Shown: piece after piece, positions 32,506 through 42,717 of the stretch
Position numbering within the stretch: the first letter of the stretch is position 1
How the letters are laid out: every line of letters begins with the position of its first letter
Source of the DNA: Planctomycetota bacterium
GTDB lineage: Bacteria > Planctomycetota > B15-G4
Length of the DNA stretch: 64,000 nt
Direction: 5' to 3'
Assembly (NCBI GenBank): GCA_021604805.1
Contig: BQJR01000001.1
Coordinates: 1,299,102 to 1,363,101, forward strand
Notes under the pieces: generated by a model
Database searches by the model: none
What the model was told of the DNA's origin: nothing
What the model saw: only the letters and a program-made list of their open reading frames with translations
Made by a program: the position numbers and the translations under genes

Positions 32506-33948
32506 ATGAACTTCCAAGTCTACGACAGCCTGCGCCGCACCAAACGCGTCTTCGAACCCGCCGAACCGGGCAAGGTGCGCATGTACCACTGTGGCCCCAC
32601 CGTGTACGGCGAGGCGCACATCGGCAACTTCCGCTCCTTCCTCTTCGCCGACGCGCTGCGTCGCTGGCTCGAACTCTCGGGCTTCGAGGTCACACAGGTG
32701 ATGAACATCACCGACGTGGGCCATCTGCGCGACGACGACCCCGAGGGCGGCGAAGACAAGCTCGAGAGCCTCGCGCGCAAGACCAGCCGCGACCCGTGGG
32801 AGATCGCCGCGCACTACACCGACGTGTTCCTCGGCGACGTCGACCTGTTCCGCATCCGGCGCGCGCACCACTACCCGCGCGCCACCGAACACGTGCCGCA
32901 GATGATCGCGCAGATCGAGCAACTCATCGAGCGCGACCACGCCTACGTGACCGACGAGGGCCAGGTCGTGTACTCCGTGCCGAGCTACGCCGACTACGGG
33001 CGTCTCTCGGGCAACACCGGCGACGACCTGCTCCCCGGCGCGCGCGTGGAAGTCGGCAGCGACAAACACGACCCGCGCGACTTCTACCTGTGGAAGAAAG
33101 ACCCGCACCACTTGATGCAGTGGGACTCGCCCTGGGGCCGCGGCTTCCCCGGCTGGCACATCGAGTGCTCGGCCATGGGTCAACACCTGCTCGGCACCAC
33201 GCTCGACATCCACACCGGCGGCGAGGACAACGTGTTCCCGCACCACGAGTGCGAGATCGCGCAAGCCGAAGGCGCCACGGGCGAGACCTTCGTGAACTAC
33301 TGGATGCACGCGCGCTTCCTGCAGATCGACGGCGGCAAGATGTCGAAGTCGCTCGGCAACCTGTACACCGTGCGACAGCTCGCCGAGATGGGTCACCCGC
33401 CCGAAGCCGTGCGTTTCGCCTTGCTACGCAGTCATTACCGGCAAGTGCTCAACTTCACCTTCGCGGGGCTCGAGGAAGCGGCGGCCAATGTGCGCAAGCT
33501 GCGTCACTTCGCGGAGGAGATGCGTGACGCGGCCCACGGTGCCGAAGCCGGCGCGGCGCCCGAATGGCTCACGCGCTGCGTGCGTCGCTTCGACGACGCC
33601 ATGAACGACGACCTCAACCTGTCGGGCGCGCTCGACGGCGTGTTCTCGCTGCTGCACGAGGCGCGGCGTCACGAGGCGCAGGGCGCCGACGCCGCCGCCG
33701 CACTCGCCGCGCTGCAACGCTTCGACCAGATCTTCGACGTGCTCCGGGAATCGCCCGCCGCCGACGACGCCGAGTTCGCCGCTCAGGTCGACGCGCTCAT
33801 CGAACGACGCGCCGCCGCCCGCGCCGCCAAAGACTGGGCCGCCGCCGACGCGCTCCGCGACGAACTCGCCGCCCTCGACGTGGAACTCCTCGACGGCAAG
33901 GACGGCAAAGTCACCTGGCGCCGCACGTCGAGCAACGCCAACGGCTGA
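32506..33948 (+). CDS. cysS: cysteinyl-tRNA synthetase
   Basis: The protein has 480 residues, near the family norm. It charges tRNA-Cys with cysteine in the cytoplasm. The zinc Cys29 and class I HIGH-type motif lie in [13 protein letters not shown] (HIGN at 38-41), the KMSKS loop at residues 278-282, and further zinc ligands in GWHIECSAM and HHECEIAQ. The C-terminal helical part includes [24 protein letters not shown], the usual end of CysRS. The ATG has only a weak ribosome site, but the extension upstream is arginine-rich and unlike the family. It is convergent with the sulfatase-like gene, 24 bases apart. Confidence 0.96.
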   Translation: MNFQVYDSLRRTKRVFEPAEPGKVRMYHCGPTVYGEAHIGNFRSFLFADALRRWLELSGFEVTQVMNITDVGHLRDDDPEGGEDKLESLARKTSRDPWEIAAHYTDVFLGDVDLFRIRRAHHYPRATEHVPQMIAQIEQLIERDHAYVTDEGQVVYSVPSYADYGRLSGNTGDDLLPGARVEVGSDKHDPRDFYLWKKDPHHLMQWDSPWGRGFPGWHIECSAMGQHLLGTTLDIHTGGEDNVFPHHECEIAQAEGATGETFVNYWMHARFLQIDGGKMSKSLGNLYTVRQLAEMGHPPEAVRFALLRSHYRQVLNFTFAGLEEAAANVRKLRHFAEEMRDAAHGAEAGAAPEWLTRCVRRFDDAMNDDLNLSGALDGVFSLLHEARRHEAQGADAAAALAALQRFDQIFDVLRESPAADDAEFAAQVDALIERRAAARAAKDWAAADALRDELAALDVELLDGKDGKVTWRRTSSNANG

Positions 33949-33972
33949 GCGCCGCGCAGCTCGCCACCGCGC

Positions 33973-36177
33973 TCAGTTCTCGTCGGAGAGGTAACCCAAC
34001 TGACGCAACTCGGCGAGCGTGGCTTCATCGAGGCCGGCGGTCTCGTCGGCGCTGAGTGAAGGCGGCGGGAACTCCGCGAGGAAGTCTGCGAGCCGCTGCG
34101 TGAGTTGCGCGCGCCACTCGGGTTCGCTCTCGGAGAGGTCGCGCGCTTCCTCGGGATCGTCGCTCAGGTCGAAGAGCCGCGTGGGCACTTCCTCTTTGCT
34201 GCTGAGCACCAACTTGCGGCCCTCGGAGAGCACCGCCTGGTGCGTGTCGTCGAGCTGGGCCACGCGCAGGTCTCGCACGCGACCGGGCGCGAAGAGTTCA
34301 CGGCCCGGCAGGCCTTCGGGGCGCGGCAAGCCGGCCTCGGCCAGCAGTGTGGGCAGCACGTCGATGAGCGAGGCAGGGGTGTCGAGACGCCCGGGTTGCC
34401 CACTCGCGCGTCGCACGATCAGCGGTACGGAGAGCAGCTCCTGCCAGAGCGCCTGGCCGTGACCGAGCACGCCGTGTTCGAGCAGCGCCTCGCCGTGATC
34501 GGAGGTGATCACGACCACCAGACCTTCTTCGCCGAGTTGTGCTTCGAGACTGTCGAGCAGCCGGCCGAGGTGCGTGTCGAGCTCGGCGAGCAGCGCGTCG
34601 TAGAGCGCGCGCAGGGCGGCGCCGTCGCGCACTTCGTCGAGCGGCAAATCGCCGTCCCAGTAAGGCTCCATCACGTTGTCGTAGTCGACGTCTTCGCCGG
34701 CGAGCGGGCCGTCGTAGTCAGGCGCGAGGTAGCGTTCGTCCCAGGGCCAGGGTGCGTGCACCCAGTAGGTGTGCACGAGCAACATCACCGGCGCGCTGCT
34801 CTCGCGCGTGCCGAGCCAGTCGAGCGTGGGTTGCCAGGCGGCGGAACGCAGCTCGAGCGTCTCGTAGCGATCGAAGCCGCGATCGAGACCGAAGGCCGGA
34901 CGCAGGTAGCCGCCCGCCGTGAGCGCGCGCGTTTCGTAGCCGCCGGCCGCGAAGAGCTCGGCGAGCGTGGGTGGTCCGCTCGACGGCAACACGTCGATGG
35001 CACGCTGCACGCGATGTTGATGCGTGGCCAAGCCGGTGAACAGCGAGGTGGTGGCGGGCAGGGTCCAGGCCGCCGTGGAGACGACATCGTTCACGACCAC
35101 GCCGCGCTCGGCGATCCATGCGTCGGTGCGTGGCGTGCGCGACGGCTCTTGCCCATAGGCACCCAAGGCGTCGGCGCGCAGCGTGTCGAGCACCACCAGC
35201 ACCACGTGCGGACGCTCAGGCGGCGCAGGCTCTCCCCCGCGCAAGCGCAGGCTCGACCACAACGCGAGGTCGAAGGCGGACTCGCCGAGCGCCTCGCTCA
35301 CCAAGTGCAACCGGCACGAGCGCCCACGGAACGCGCTCAGGTCCACGCTCACGTCGAGCCAGGCCGCATTCGATTCCGGCGGACGCAGCTCCGCGGACCA
35401 AACACGCTGCGGCTCCTCGCCGGCAGGCTGCACCTCGAGCGCCAGGCGGAAGCCGTCGCCGAGAGAGGCTTCCCCGCGCGCGACGTCGCCGTCGACCAAG
35501 CTGAGATCCTGAGCGCCGTGCCCCACGGCGAAGTCCACGCGCTCGGCCTGGAGCGTGCCGAGCTCGAGCACCACACGGCCGGGCGGCGGCAGCAGGATCG
35601 CCGGACGGCTCACCTCACCGAGCGCGTGGCGCCGCGGCGCCCAGTGCTCTTCGGCCAGGTCGGCGTGGGCGCGCCCGAACACCTTCGCGGCTTCAGCGCG
35701 CCGCCGCAGGACCACGCCCTCAGGCGCCGTAGCGCCGGCCGAGAGCAGACTCCCTGACTTGGGCACGTACCAGACCACGTGTTCCGGCACAGGCAAGCTG
35801 AGTTCGTTGAGACGCGGCAGCTTCTCGCCGTCGAGGTAGATCCATGGTTCGCCGCCGTCGTTGCTGGTCCGCACGGCTTGACGCGTGCGCCAGAGCTGGC
35901 GGCCCGGGTAGCGGTCGAGCAGACTGCGCCAACGCGCGGGCACGTTCTCCACCGGCACCCAGGCGCTCGCGGGCAGCGGCGGGTCGCGCGTCCAGAGCAC
36001 GCCGTTCTGCGGAGTGAGGGCCGCCAGTTCAGCCGACAGCGCGTGGGGCGAGCGACTGCGTTCGACGAGCAACGCGGGGTCGGCGAGCAGGTCGGTGCCC
36101 GTGATCACTGCGGGCGGCGGAGCTTCGCTCCCGCAAGCGAGCAAGCCCCCCAGCGCCAGGGCCGACCAGCGCTTCAC
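33973..36177 (-). CDS. sulfatase-like lipoprotein
   Basis: The protein has 734 residues from a GTG that overlaps the rbfA stop (GTGA). The N-terminus is a lipoprotein signal with a lipobox ending in Cys15 (GLLACG). Residues 20-310 are a beta-rich region without a known match. From about 320 the alkaline-phosphatase-superfamily sulfatase domain starts: VVLVVLDTLRADALG (metal Asp331), then AWTLPATTSLFTG, where the usual formylglycine Cys/Ser is Thr372, and later ITSDHGEALLEH with the metal-binding Asp-His. With Thr as nucleophile it may act like phosphoethanolamine or glycerol-phosphate transferases rather than as a formylglycine sulfatase. It is the last gene of the nusA-infB-rbfA operon. Confidence 0.87.
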   Translation of the reverse strand: MKRWSALALGGLLACGSEAPPPAVITGTDLLADPALLVERSRSPHALSAELAALTPQNGVLWTRDPPLPASAWVPVENVPARWRSLLDRYPGRQLWRTRQAVRTSNDGGEPWIYLDGEKLPRLNELSLPVPEHVVWYVPKSGSLLSAGATAPEGVVLRRRAEAAKVFGRAHADLAEEHWAPRRHALGEVSRPAILLPPPGRVVLELGTLQAERVDFAVGHGAQDLSLVDGDVARGEASLGDGFRLALEVQPAGEEPQRVWSAELRPPESNAAWLDVSVDLSAFRGRSCRLHLVSEALGESAFDLALWSSLRLRGGEPAPPERPHVVLVVLDTLRADALGAYGQEPSRTPRTDAWIAERGVVVNDVVSTAAWTLPATTSLFTGLATHQHRVQRAIDVLPSSGPPTLAELFAAGGYETRALTAGGYLRPAFGLDRGFDRYETLELRSAAWQPTLDWLGTRESSAPVMLLVHTYWVHAPWPWDERYLAPDYDGPLAGEDVDYDNVMEPYWDGDLPLDEVRDGAALRALYDALLAELDTHLGRLLDSLEAQLGEEGLVVVITSDHGEALLEHGVLGHGQALWQELLSVPLIVRRASGQPGRLDTPASLIDVLPTLLAEAGLPRPEGLPGRELFAPGRVRDLRVAQLDDTHQAVLSEGRKLVLSSKEEVPTRLFDLSDDPEEARDLSESEPEWRAQLTQRLADFLAEFPPPSLSADETAGLDEATLAELRQLGYLSDEN

Positions 36178-36665
36178 GGTTGCGGCTTGGGGTCGTCGGG
36201 GTCGGTGTCGGCGCTGGGCTCGGGGCCGTCGTCGGCCTCTGCCAGGGTTGAGCCGTCGTGTGCGGGGGCCGTGTCGTCGTTGCCCGCGCCTTCGTCGGCG
36301 GGGCTGACCTCGTCGTCGCCTCGCTCTTGCTGCAGACCTTCGAGCAAGGTGAGCATGCGGCTCTCGACCTGCACGCTCGTGGCGTAGACGAAGCGGATCT
36401 CAGGCAGGCTGCGCATCTTGAGCGTGGGCGCGAGCAGCTCTTGGATGCGCGGCGCGGCGGTCTCGAGCGCGCGCGCCGTGGTGCGCTTGGCCGCATCGTC
36501 ACCGAGCACGGTGTAGCTCACGCGCACGATGCGCTTGTCCTTGCTCAGCTCGGCCTTGGTGATCGTGATGAAGCCGAGCCGCGGATCGTTGAGACGCTCG
36601 AGCACGATCGTGGCGATCTTCTCGCGCAGGATCGCTTCCTGACGGTCGCGCCGATCCCAGCTCAT
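36174..36665 (-). CDS. rbfA: ribosome-binding factor A with acidic C-terminal tail
   Basis: The protein has 163 residues. Residues 1-115 match RbfA, a KH-fold 30S maturation factor that binds 16S rRNA. The N-terminal helix (REKIATIVLERLNDPRLGFITIT) and the strand VSYTVLGDD are typical, and the A-x-G kink region is present as APRIQELL. The last ~45 residues are a low-complexity Asp/Glu/Pro tail, an extension of unknown role. The gene follows infB by 38 bases and its stop overlaps the sulfatase-like gene. Confidence 0.92.
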   Translation of the reverse strand: MSWDRRDRQEAILREKIATIVLERLNDPRLGFITITKAELSKDKRIVRVSYTVLGDDAAKRTTARALETAAPRIQELLAPTLKMRSLPEIRFVYATSVQVESRMLTLLEGLQQERGDDEVSPADEGAGNDDTAPAHDGSTLAEADDGPEPSADTDPDDPKPQP

Positions 36666-36703
36666 CGTGAACCGCCCGCGCGCGCTGCCGAAGTGACCAT
36701 CGC

Positions 36704-39700
36704 TCAGTCCTTCTTCGCGGTGGACTCGAGGGTGCGCTTGACCTCGGTGACGTTGAAGGCTTCCAAGACATCGCCTTCGCGGATGTCGTTGTAGTTGTGG
36801 AGGTGCAGACCGCACTCGTAGTTCTCGCGCACTTCCTTGATGTCGTCCTTGAAGCGCTTGAGCGAATCGAGCTTGCCGGTGTGGACGACCTTGCCGTCGC
36901 GCACCAAGCGGATGTGGCTGTCGCGGTTCATCGTGCCGTCGGTGACGTAACAACCCGCGATGTTGCCGTAGCGGCTGGCCTTGAAGATCGCGCGGATCTC
37001 GGCGTGACCGGTGACCTCCTCGACACGCTCGGTACCGAGTTGACCTTCCAGCGCCTTCTCGAGGTCCTCGGTCATCTCGTAGATGATCTCGTAGAACTTC
37101 ACATCCACGCCGGTGCGTTGGATCGCCGCGCGCGCGCGGTTGTCCGGCACCACACCGAAGCCGATGATGAAGGCTTCCGAAGCGCTGGCGAGCAGGATGT
37201 CGTCTTCGGTGATACCGCCCACCGAGTTGCGGATCACCTTGAAGCGCACTTCGTCGTGGGTGACTTCTTCCACGGTCTGCTTGACGACGTCGAGCGAGCC
37301 CATGTTGTCGGCCTTGAGCAGCACGTTGATCTCGGTGACGTTCTGTTCGTCGATGGTGTCGAACAGGTTGTCGAGCGTGACCGCGTCGACGGCGGCGGTG
37401 GGCACGGCGTCGTCTTTCAAGTCGTCGAGACGTTCAGCCGCCACGCTGCGCGCCACGTTGATGTCGCTCACTGACAGGAAAGACGCGCCGGCAGCCGGCG
37501 GCTCCTCGAAGCCCACGACCTGCACGGGCATCGAGGGCGTGGCTTCCTTCACGCGCTTGCCTTCGCTGTCGAGCAACCAGCGCACACGACCGGCGGTGGT
37601 GCCGGCCAGGATCGGATCCTTGGCGCGCAGGGTTCCCGACTGCACGACCACGGTGGCCACGATGCCGAGGCTCTTGTCCTTGCGCGAGTCGATCACGACG
37701 CCGCGCGCAGGCACCTTGGGGTTGGCCTTGAGCTCGAGCAGCTCGGTTTCCAGCGCGAGGCGCTCGACGAGTTCGTCGAGGCCCTTGCCGCTGGTGGCCG
37801 AGATCTCGACCACGCCGATGTCGCCGCCGTAGTCCTCCACGAGGATCCCGGCGCTGGCGAGCTGCTGACGGACCTTCATCGGGTCGGCGTTGTTCTTGTC
37901 GATCTTGTTGATCGCGATGACGAGCGGCACTTCCGCCGCCTGCGCGTGGTCGAGCGCCTCTTGGGTCTGCTCCATCACGCCGTCGTCGGCAGCGACGACA
38001 ACGAGCGCCACGTCGGTGACTTGCGCGCCGCGCGAACGCATCTCGGTGAACGCACGGTGACCGGGCGTGTCGAGGAAGGTGACCGTGGCGCCGCTCTTTG
38101 TTTGCACCGAGTAAGCCGACGTCTTCTGCGTGATGCCGCCGGCTTCCTTGGCCGCCACGCGCGCGCTGCGCAAGGTGTCGAGCAAGGTCGTCTTACCGTG
38201 ATCGACGTGACCCATCACCGTGACCACCGGCGGACGCGGCTTGGCCTCGCCACCCGCAGCCTTGGTGCGCTCGGTCTCCGACGTGAGCATGCGGCTCTCG
38301 GCCGTGTCGGGATCGAGCAGCGTGATCTCGCGATCCAGCGAGATGCCCAACTCGATGAGCTGGTCGGCGTCGAGCACCGCGTTCTTGTCGCGCGGATCGA
38401 AGACCTCGGGGAAGGTCATCAGGATCTCGCGCGCCTTGATGCCGAGCTCTTCGGAGAGCTCACGCACGCCGATCGGCGGGCGCACGGTGATCGGATGCGT
38501 GGGGCGCACCACCGGCTTGCGGGCGCGACGACCCCCACCGATGCGCGAGCGGCGCGTCGGAGGGCGACGCACTTGCGGGCGACGACGGTTGCCGAAGTGA
38601 CCGAGACGGATGGCGGCGAGCGCGCCGCTGTCCTCGGCGTCGAAGACGAAGTCGCCTCCGCCACCGCCCTTGCCACCGCGACCGCCGCCCTTCTTCTGCG
38701 AGTCGCCGTCGCCACGGCGTTCGCCAGCACCACCACCCGCGCCGGGACGCCCGCGTGCAGCCGGCATGGCGCGCGTGGGGTCGAGCGGGTCGTAGGACTG
38801 CTGCCCACCGCGACGCCCGGAGCGGTCGCTCGAAGGCTCGGGGGGCTTCGGCTTCAGGTCGATCTTGCCGAGGATCTTGGCGCCCTTGCGGTCCGCGCGC
38901 CGCGTGGGCACGTTGACCACGCCGATCTGACGCACTTCCGGCTTGCTGGGCTTGCCCTTGTCGTCGGTGGACTTCGCGGCGGCGTCAGCGGGCTTGCTGT
39001 CGGCTGCGTCGTCCTTGCTCTCGGCGTCGTCGTCTTCCTCGGGATCGCTGTGCGGCGCCTCGCCGCCGAAGGTGAGCGACACGGTTTTCTTCTGCGCGTC
39101 GTCGGCTTCTTCGGCGGGAGCCTCGCTGGACGCGCTGGCGGCCGCGGGTTCGCTGGCGGGTTCCTCAGCTGCGGCGACGGGCTCAGGGCTCGTGTCGTCC
39201 GCGGCGGCTTCGGGAGCGGCCACGGGCGCTTCCGCCGCGGCGTCGTTCTCGGCGGGAGCTTCGGGCGCGGCCTCGTCGCTGCTTGCGGCGGCGACGGGTG
39301 CGTCGTCTGCGGCTTCGGCGGGCGCAGGCGCCGCGGCGTCGCTGTCCTCGTGGCTCGCGGCGGCGGTTTCGACGGGCGCAGCGTCGTCGGCTGCCGGCTC
39401 CGCAGGCGCGACGGCTTGGTCGTCACTCGGCGCTTCGGCGACCGGCTCGGCGGCGTCACCGCCGGTGCGCACTGTGACGCTGATGCCGATGCCACCGCCA
39501 CCCTCGGCGGCTTCCGGCTTGGCGGGCTCAGCCTCTTCTTCACTCGCGGCCGCAGCGGCGGCCTTCTTGGCCTTGGCCTTCGCGCGCCGTTCGTCTTCCT
39601 CGAGTTCCTCAGCCCAGGCGGCGCGAAGAATGCCTTCGGTGCCCTTGGCCAGGTTCGACGAGTGCGACTTCACGCCAAGGTGCAGTTCCTTGGCCAGGGC

Positions 39701-39754
39701 GAGCATGCGCTTACTGTCAGCGCCGAGTTCCTTCGTCAGTTCGTGAAGCCTCAA
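36704..39754 (-). CDS. infB: translation initiation factor IF-2
   Basis: The protein has 1016 residues. IF-2 delivers initiator tRNA to the 30S subunit. The start is a TTG with GGAG 9 bases upstream, six bases after the nusA stop; no better start exists. The N-terminal domain ([20 protein letters not shown]) is the IF2-N helix-turn-helix. A long Ala/Glu/Pro-rich linker and glycine-rich stretches follow (to about residue 390). The G domain carries GHVDHGKTT (near residue 520), DTPGHRAF and NKIDK. Domains II-IV follow and end in '[16 protein letters not shown]'. The linker is longer than in Escherichia coli but usual for GC-rich bacteria. Confidence 0.97.
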   Translation of the reverse strand: MRLHELTKELGADSKRMLALAKELHLGVKSHSSNLAKGTEGILRAAWAEELEEDERRAKAKAKKAAAAAASEEEAEPAKPEAAEGGGGIGISVTVRTGGDAAEPVAEAPSDDQAVAPAEPAADDAAPVETAAASHEDSDAAAPAPAEAADDAPVAAASSDEAAPEAPAENDAAAEAPVAAPEAAADDTSPEPVAAAEEPASEPAAASASSEAPAEEADDAQKKTVSLTFGGEAPHSDPEEDDDAESKDDAADSKPADAAAKSTDDKGKPSKPEVRQIGVVNVPTRRADRKGAKILGKIDLKPKPPEPSSDRSGRRGGQQSYDPLDPTRAMPAARGRPGAGGGAGERRGDGDSQKKGGGRGGKGGGGGDFVFDAEDSGALAAIRLGHFGNRRRPQVRRPPTRRSRIGGGRRARKPVVRPTHPITVRPPIGVRELSEELGIKAREILMTFPEVFDPRDKNAVLDADQLIELGISLDREITLLDPDTAESRMLTSETERTKAAGGEAKPRPPVVTVMGHVDHGKTTLLDTLRSARVAAKEAGGITQKTSAYSVQTKSGATVTFLDTPGHRAFTEMRSRGAQVTDVALVVVAADDGVMEQTQEALDHAQAAEVPLVIAINKIDKNNADPMKVRQQLASAGILVEDYGGDIGVVEISATSGKGLDELVERLALETELLELKANPKVPARGVVIDSRKDKSLGIVATVVVQSGTLRAKDPILAGTTAGRVRWLLDSEGKRVKEATPSMPVQVVGFEEPPAAGASFLSVSDINVARSVAAERLDDLKDDAVPTAAVDAVTLDNLFDTIDEQNVTEINVLLKADNMGSLDVVKQTVEEVTHDEVRFKVIRNSVGGITEDDILLASASEAFIIGFGVVPDNRARAAIQRTGVDVKFYEIIYEMTEDLEKALEGQLGTERVEEVTGHAEIRAIFKASRYGNIAGCYVTDGTMNRDSHIRLVRDGKVVHTGKLDSLKRFKDDIKEVRENYECGLHLHNYNDIREGDVLEAFNVTEVKRTLESTAKKD

Positions 39755-39760
39755 CGTACA

Positions 39761-40801
39761 TCACTCCGACCCGGGGGTTTTGTCGGCCGTGACGCCGTCT
39801 GAAGCTGCCGCGCCATCACCTTCGGTGGGCGCGTTGATCAAGTTCCCGTTTTCGTCGCGGGCACTGTGAGGCATCTGCGTGACGCCCTCGATCTTGATGT
39901 CCCAACCGGTGAGCCGGGTGGCCAGACGCACGTTCTGACCCTTGCGACCGATGGCCAGCGCGAGCTGGTCGTCGGGCACGACGACGCGGCAGATCTTGCC
40001 CGCGTCTTCCATGGCGAGCGAAGCGATCTGCGCGGGACGCAAGGCGTTCACGATCAGATCTTCTTCGGACTCGCTCCAACGGATGATGTCGATCTTCTCA
40101 CCGTTGAGCTCGTCGGTGATGGCCTTGATGCGCGTGCCGCGGATGCCGACGCAGGCGCCGACACAGTCGACACGCGGGTCGGTGCTGTGCACGGCGATCT
40201 TGGTGCGGTAACCGGGCTCACGCGCGATGCGGCGGATCTCGATGATGCCGTCGGACACTTCGGGGACTTCGAGTTCGAAGAGTCGACGCACGATCTCGGG
40301 CGACACACGCGAGAGGATGATCTTGACGCGCGTGCCCACGCGCTTCACCTCGGTGATGATCGCGCGGATGCGGTCGCCGGGCGTGTACATCTCGCCGCGC
40401 ACGCGGTCGGCGCGCGGGATGATCGCCTCGGCGCGGCCGATGTTCACGATGATCGCGCCGCCCTCGATGCGCTGCACCTGGCCGATGATGATCTCGCCCA
40501 CGCGGCCTTCGAAGTCGTTGTAGACGGCGGCGTTCTCGGCGTCGCGCAGGCTCTGGATGATCACCTGCTTGGCGGTCTGCGCCGCGATGCGACCGAGGTC
40601 GATGGCGCCCAGCTCGTCGTCACTCGTGACCGACAACTCACCGCTGCGACGATCGAGCGTGCAGTTGATGTTCACGTCCTCGCCGACCTTCTTCTGGATG
40701 GCGGCGACCATCGCTTGCTCGATGGTGTCGAAGATGAGGTCCGCGTCGATGTCCTTCTCGAGCCGGATCGCTTCGATGGCTTGGAGCAGCTCGCGGTTCA
40801 A
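39761..40801 (-). CDS. nusA: transcription elongation/antitermination protein NusA
   Basis: The protein has 346 residues from a TTG with GAGGT shortly upstream. An in-frame extension of 46 codons exists but is unlike NusA. The N-terminal domain ([19 protein letters not shown], then [12 protein letters not shown]) is followed by the S1 domain ([20 protein letters not shown] to IKIILSR) and KH domains ([20 protein letters not shown] and [20 protein letters not shown]). The acidic C-terminal repeats of gamma-proteobacterial NusA are absent. It binds RNA polymerase and RNA and modulates pausing and termination. The usual upstream partner rimP is missing, and the gene instead begins its own operon behind a good promoter. 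Confidence 0.94.
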   Translation of the reverse strand: MNRELLQAIEAIRLEKDIDADLIFDTIEQAMVAAIQKKVGEDVNINCTLDRRSGELSVTSDDELGAIDLGRIAAQTAKQVIIQSLRDAENAAVYNDFEGRVGEIIIGQVQRIEGGAIIVNIGRAEAIIPRADRVRGEMYTPGDRIRAIITEVKRVGTRVKIILSRVSPEIVRRLFELEVPEVSDGIIEIRRIAREPGYRTKIAVHSTDPRVDCVGACVGIRGTRIKAITDELNGEKIDIIRWSESEEDLIVNALRPAQIASLAMEDAGKICRVVVPDDQLALAIGRKGQNVRLATRLTGWDIKIEGVTQMPHSARDENGNLINAPTEGDGAAASDGVTADKTPGSE

Positions 40802-40937
40802 TGGACACCTCAAGGAGGTCGGGACGGAGGACGATTCCCCTGGAATTGCAACAAGTGGGCCGATCTGCGCGGCGTCGAGCCGCACCGGTCGGATCCCACT
40901 TGGAGCACACGCCTTGGGCATGCCGAGGGAAACCGCC

Positions 40938-40967
40938 ACTATGATTGCGACGCCCCGCCCATGTCAA
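40938..40967 (-). promoter_or_regulatory. sigma70-type promoter of nusA-infB operon
   Basis: On the minus strand TTGACA is followed after 18 bases by CATAGT. The -35 box is perfect and the -10 box matches in four positions. It lies about 137 bases upstream of the nusA TTG in the correct direction and fits an unregulated housekeeping promoter. Confidence 0.6.
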
Positions 40968-41001
40968 GCAGATCGGCGCTTCTGGGGCGCATGCGCGGCG
41001 G

Positions 41002-41031
41002 TTGACCGCCCTCCGCGGCCGGACCTACGAT
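41002..41031 (+). promoter_or_regulatory. sigma70-type promoter of HPS-RraA fusion/thiSG operon
   Basis: TTGACC (five of six) and TACGAT (four of six) are spaced 18 bases apart. The ATG of the fusion gene lies 36 bases downstream. This promoter is divergent from the nusA promoter, with less than 50 bases between the -35 boxes. Confidence 0.5.
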
Positions 41032-41066
41032 GTTCGGTTCCCATCAACCCCCGTCGGTACGAACCC

Positions 41067-42443
41067 ATGACGACGGCCCCCCAGCCGCAACCCGGCTCGA
41101 GCCCCGCGATGCCCTCCGACTCTGCCCCCACTGGTCGCGACGCGGCCAGCGCCACCCCGCGCCTGCAGGTCGCGCTCGACTTCCTGATCCTGGAGCGCGC
41201 CTTGGGCGTGGCCGCGGAAGCGGTGGCGGGCGGCGTCGACATCCTCGAAGTCGGCACGCCGCTGCTCAAGAGCGCCGGTCTCGACGCCGTGCGCGCGCTG
41301 CGTGAGCGCTTCCCGGGGATCCCGGTCGTCGCCGACACCAAAACCATGGACGCCGGGCGCACCGAGATGGAGATGGCGTCCAAAGCCGGCGCCAGCTTCG
41401 CCACCGTGCTCGCCTTGGCCAGCAACAGCACCGTGCGTGAGTGCGTGGAAGTCGGGCGCAACTACGGCATCGAGGTCGTGGTGGACCTCGTGGGTCATCC
41501 CGACCCCGTGGGCCGCGCCAAGGAAGTGGAAGCCCTGGGCGCCACCGCCGTGGGCGTGCACTGCCCCATCGACCAGCAGATGCTCGGCCAGGATCCCTTC
41601 GACACGTTGCGTGCTGTGCGCGCCGCCGTGGACATCACGGTCTGCGTGGCGGGCGGCATCACGGTGGACACAGCGGGCACCGCCGCCGCTGCGGGCGCCG
41701 ACATCGTGATCGTGGGTGGTTCGATCTCCAAGGCAGAGGATGCCGCCGCCGCCACGAGCGCCCTCCGCGACGCGCTGCGCAGCGGAGGCAGCAGCGGCTC
41801 GACGTCCGGCGCCTTCAAGCGTTACGGCCCCGATCAACTGCGCGAAGCCTTCGCCAAAGTCTCCACACCCAACGTGTCCGACGCGCAACATCGCGGCGGC
41901 GCCATGGACGGTCTCACGCCGCTGCAACAGGGCGTCAAGATCGCGGGCCCGGCCGTCACCGTGCGCACCTACCCGGGCGACTGGGCCAAGCCGGTGGAAG
42001 CCATCGACGCTTGCCAACCCGGCGACATCCTCGTGATCGACGCCGGCGGCCGCCCGCCCGCGATCTGGGGCGAACTCGCCACCGAGTCGTGCCTGCAAAA
42101 GGGTCTCGCCGGCGTGGTCATCGACGGCGCCATCCGCGACGTCGACGCGATCCGCGCGCTCGGCTTCCCCGCGTGGGCGCGTCATCAATGCCCGAACGCG
42201 TGGGAGCCCAAGGGCTTCGGCGAGATCAACACGCCGATCCGTTGCGGCGGCCAAGCCGTGCGCCCCGGCGACTGGATCGTGGCCGACGACTCGGGCCTCG
42301 TGGTCGTGCCGCAAGAGAAGGCGCAAGAGGTCGCCAACCGCGCCCTCGACGTGTTCGAAGGTGAGAACCGCGTGCGCCGCGAGATCAAGGCGGGCTCCAC
42401 GCTGGCCGAGGTCGCGCAACTCTACAAGTGGGAGAAGAAGTGA
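41067..42443 (+). CDS. hexulose-6-phosphate-synthase-like domain fused to RraA-like domain
   Basis: The protein has 458 residues with two enzyme-type domains. The first (about 30-240) is a TIM barrel of the orotidine-phosphate decarboxylase/HPS group: [27 protein letters not shown] and ADTKTMDAG with Asp90/Lys92, as in 3-hexulose-6-phosphate synthase (formaldehyde plus ribulose 5-phosphate). The second (about 255-445) is RraA-like/aldolase-type: GEL followed by [13 protein letters not shown] with Asp353, Arg357 and Asp358, the residues that bind metal and substrate in HMG/CHA aldolases. A similar fusion is known in archaea as a bifunctional HPS/'ribonuclease regulator'. No 6-phosphohexulose isomerase gene is visible here. 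Substrates are inferred only. It leads an operon with thiS and thiG. Confidence 0.85.
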   Translation: MTTAPQPQPGSSPAMPSDSAPTGRDAASATPRLQVALDFLILERALGVAAEAVAGGVDILEVGTPLLKSAGLDAVRALRERFPGIPVVADTKTMDAGRTEMEMASKAGASFATVLALASNSTVRECVEVGRNYGIEVVVDLVGHPDPVGRAKEVEALGATAVGVHCPIDQQMLGQDPFDTLRAVRAAVDITVCVAGGITVDTAGTAAAAGADIVIVGGSISKAEDAAAATSALRDALRSGGSSGSTSGAFKRYGPDQLREAFAKVSTPNVSDAQHRGGAMDGLTPLQQGVKIAGPAVTVRTYPGDWAKPVEAIDACQPGDILVIDAGGRPPAIWGELATESCLQKGLAGVVIDGAIRDVDAIRALGFPAWARHQCPNAWEPKGFGEINTPIRCGGQAVRPGDWIVADDSGLVVVPQEKAQEVANRALDVFEGENRVRREIKAGSTLAEVAQLYKWEKK

Positions 42444-42664
42444 GCCCCGGCCACGCCGCCGCGCTGCGACTCACGCTCAACGGCGCGCCGCACGAAGCCG
42501 CCGCGGGCACCACGTTGGCCGAGCTCACGCAGCAACTCGAACTCACCCACGGTCGCTTCGCCGTGGAGATCGACGGCGTCGTCGTGCCGCGCAGCCAACA
42601 CGCCGAACGCACGTTGCGCAGCGGCGAGAAGATCGAGATCGTGACCTTCGTGGGCGGCGGGTGA
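42440..42664 (+). CDS. thiS: sulfur carrier protein ThiS
   Basis: The protein has 74 residues. The GTG overlaps the stop of the fusion gene (GTGA) and has GGAG 6 bases upstream; another GTG four codons earlier is possible. The fold is ubiquitin-like, with [34 protein letters not shown] and the C-terminal IVTFVGGG. The protein must end in Gly-Gly to be thiocarboxylated; here it ends in three glycines. It donates sulfur to the thiazole of thiamin together with ThiG. The activating ThiF and the ThiO or ThiH enzyme are not in the window. Confidence 0.92.
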   Translation: MSPGHAAALRLTLNGAPHEAAAGTTLAELTQQLELTHGRFAVEIDGVVVPRSQHAERTLRSGEKIEIVTFVGGG

Positions 42665-42717
42665 CGCGTCGTCCCACACACTCGTCGTTCGTCCCGCACC
42701 ACCCCGCGAGCCCCAGC

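Noticed and set aside
37946-39802. Gly/Val-rich plus-strand open frame opposite infB
   Set aside because: It mirrors the low-complexity linker of IF-2 and shows no domain or start signal of its own.
42661-42717. Possible TPP riboswitch before thiG
   Set aside because: The 53-base gap between thiS and thiG is too short, and none of the conserved TPP-riboswitch core segments is present.
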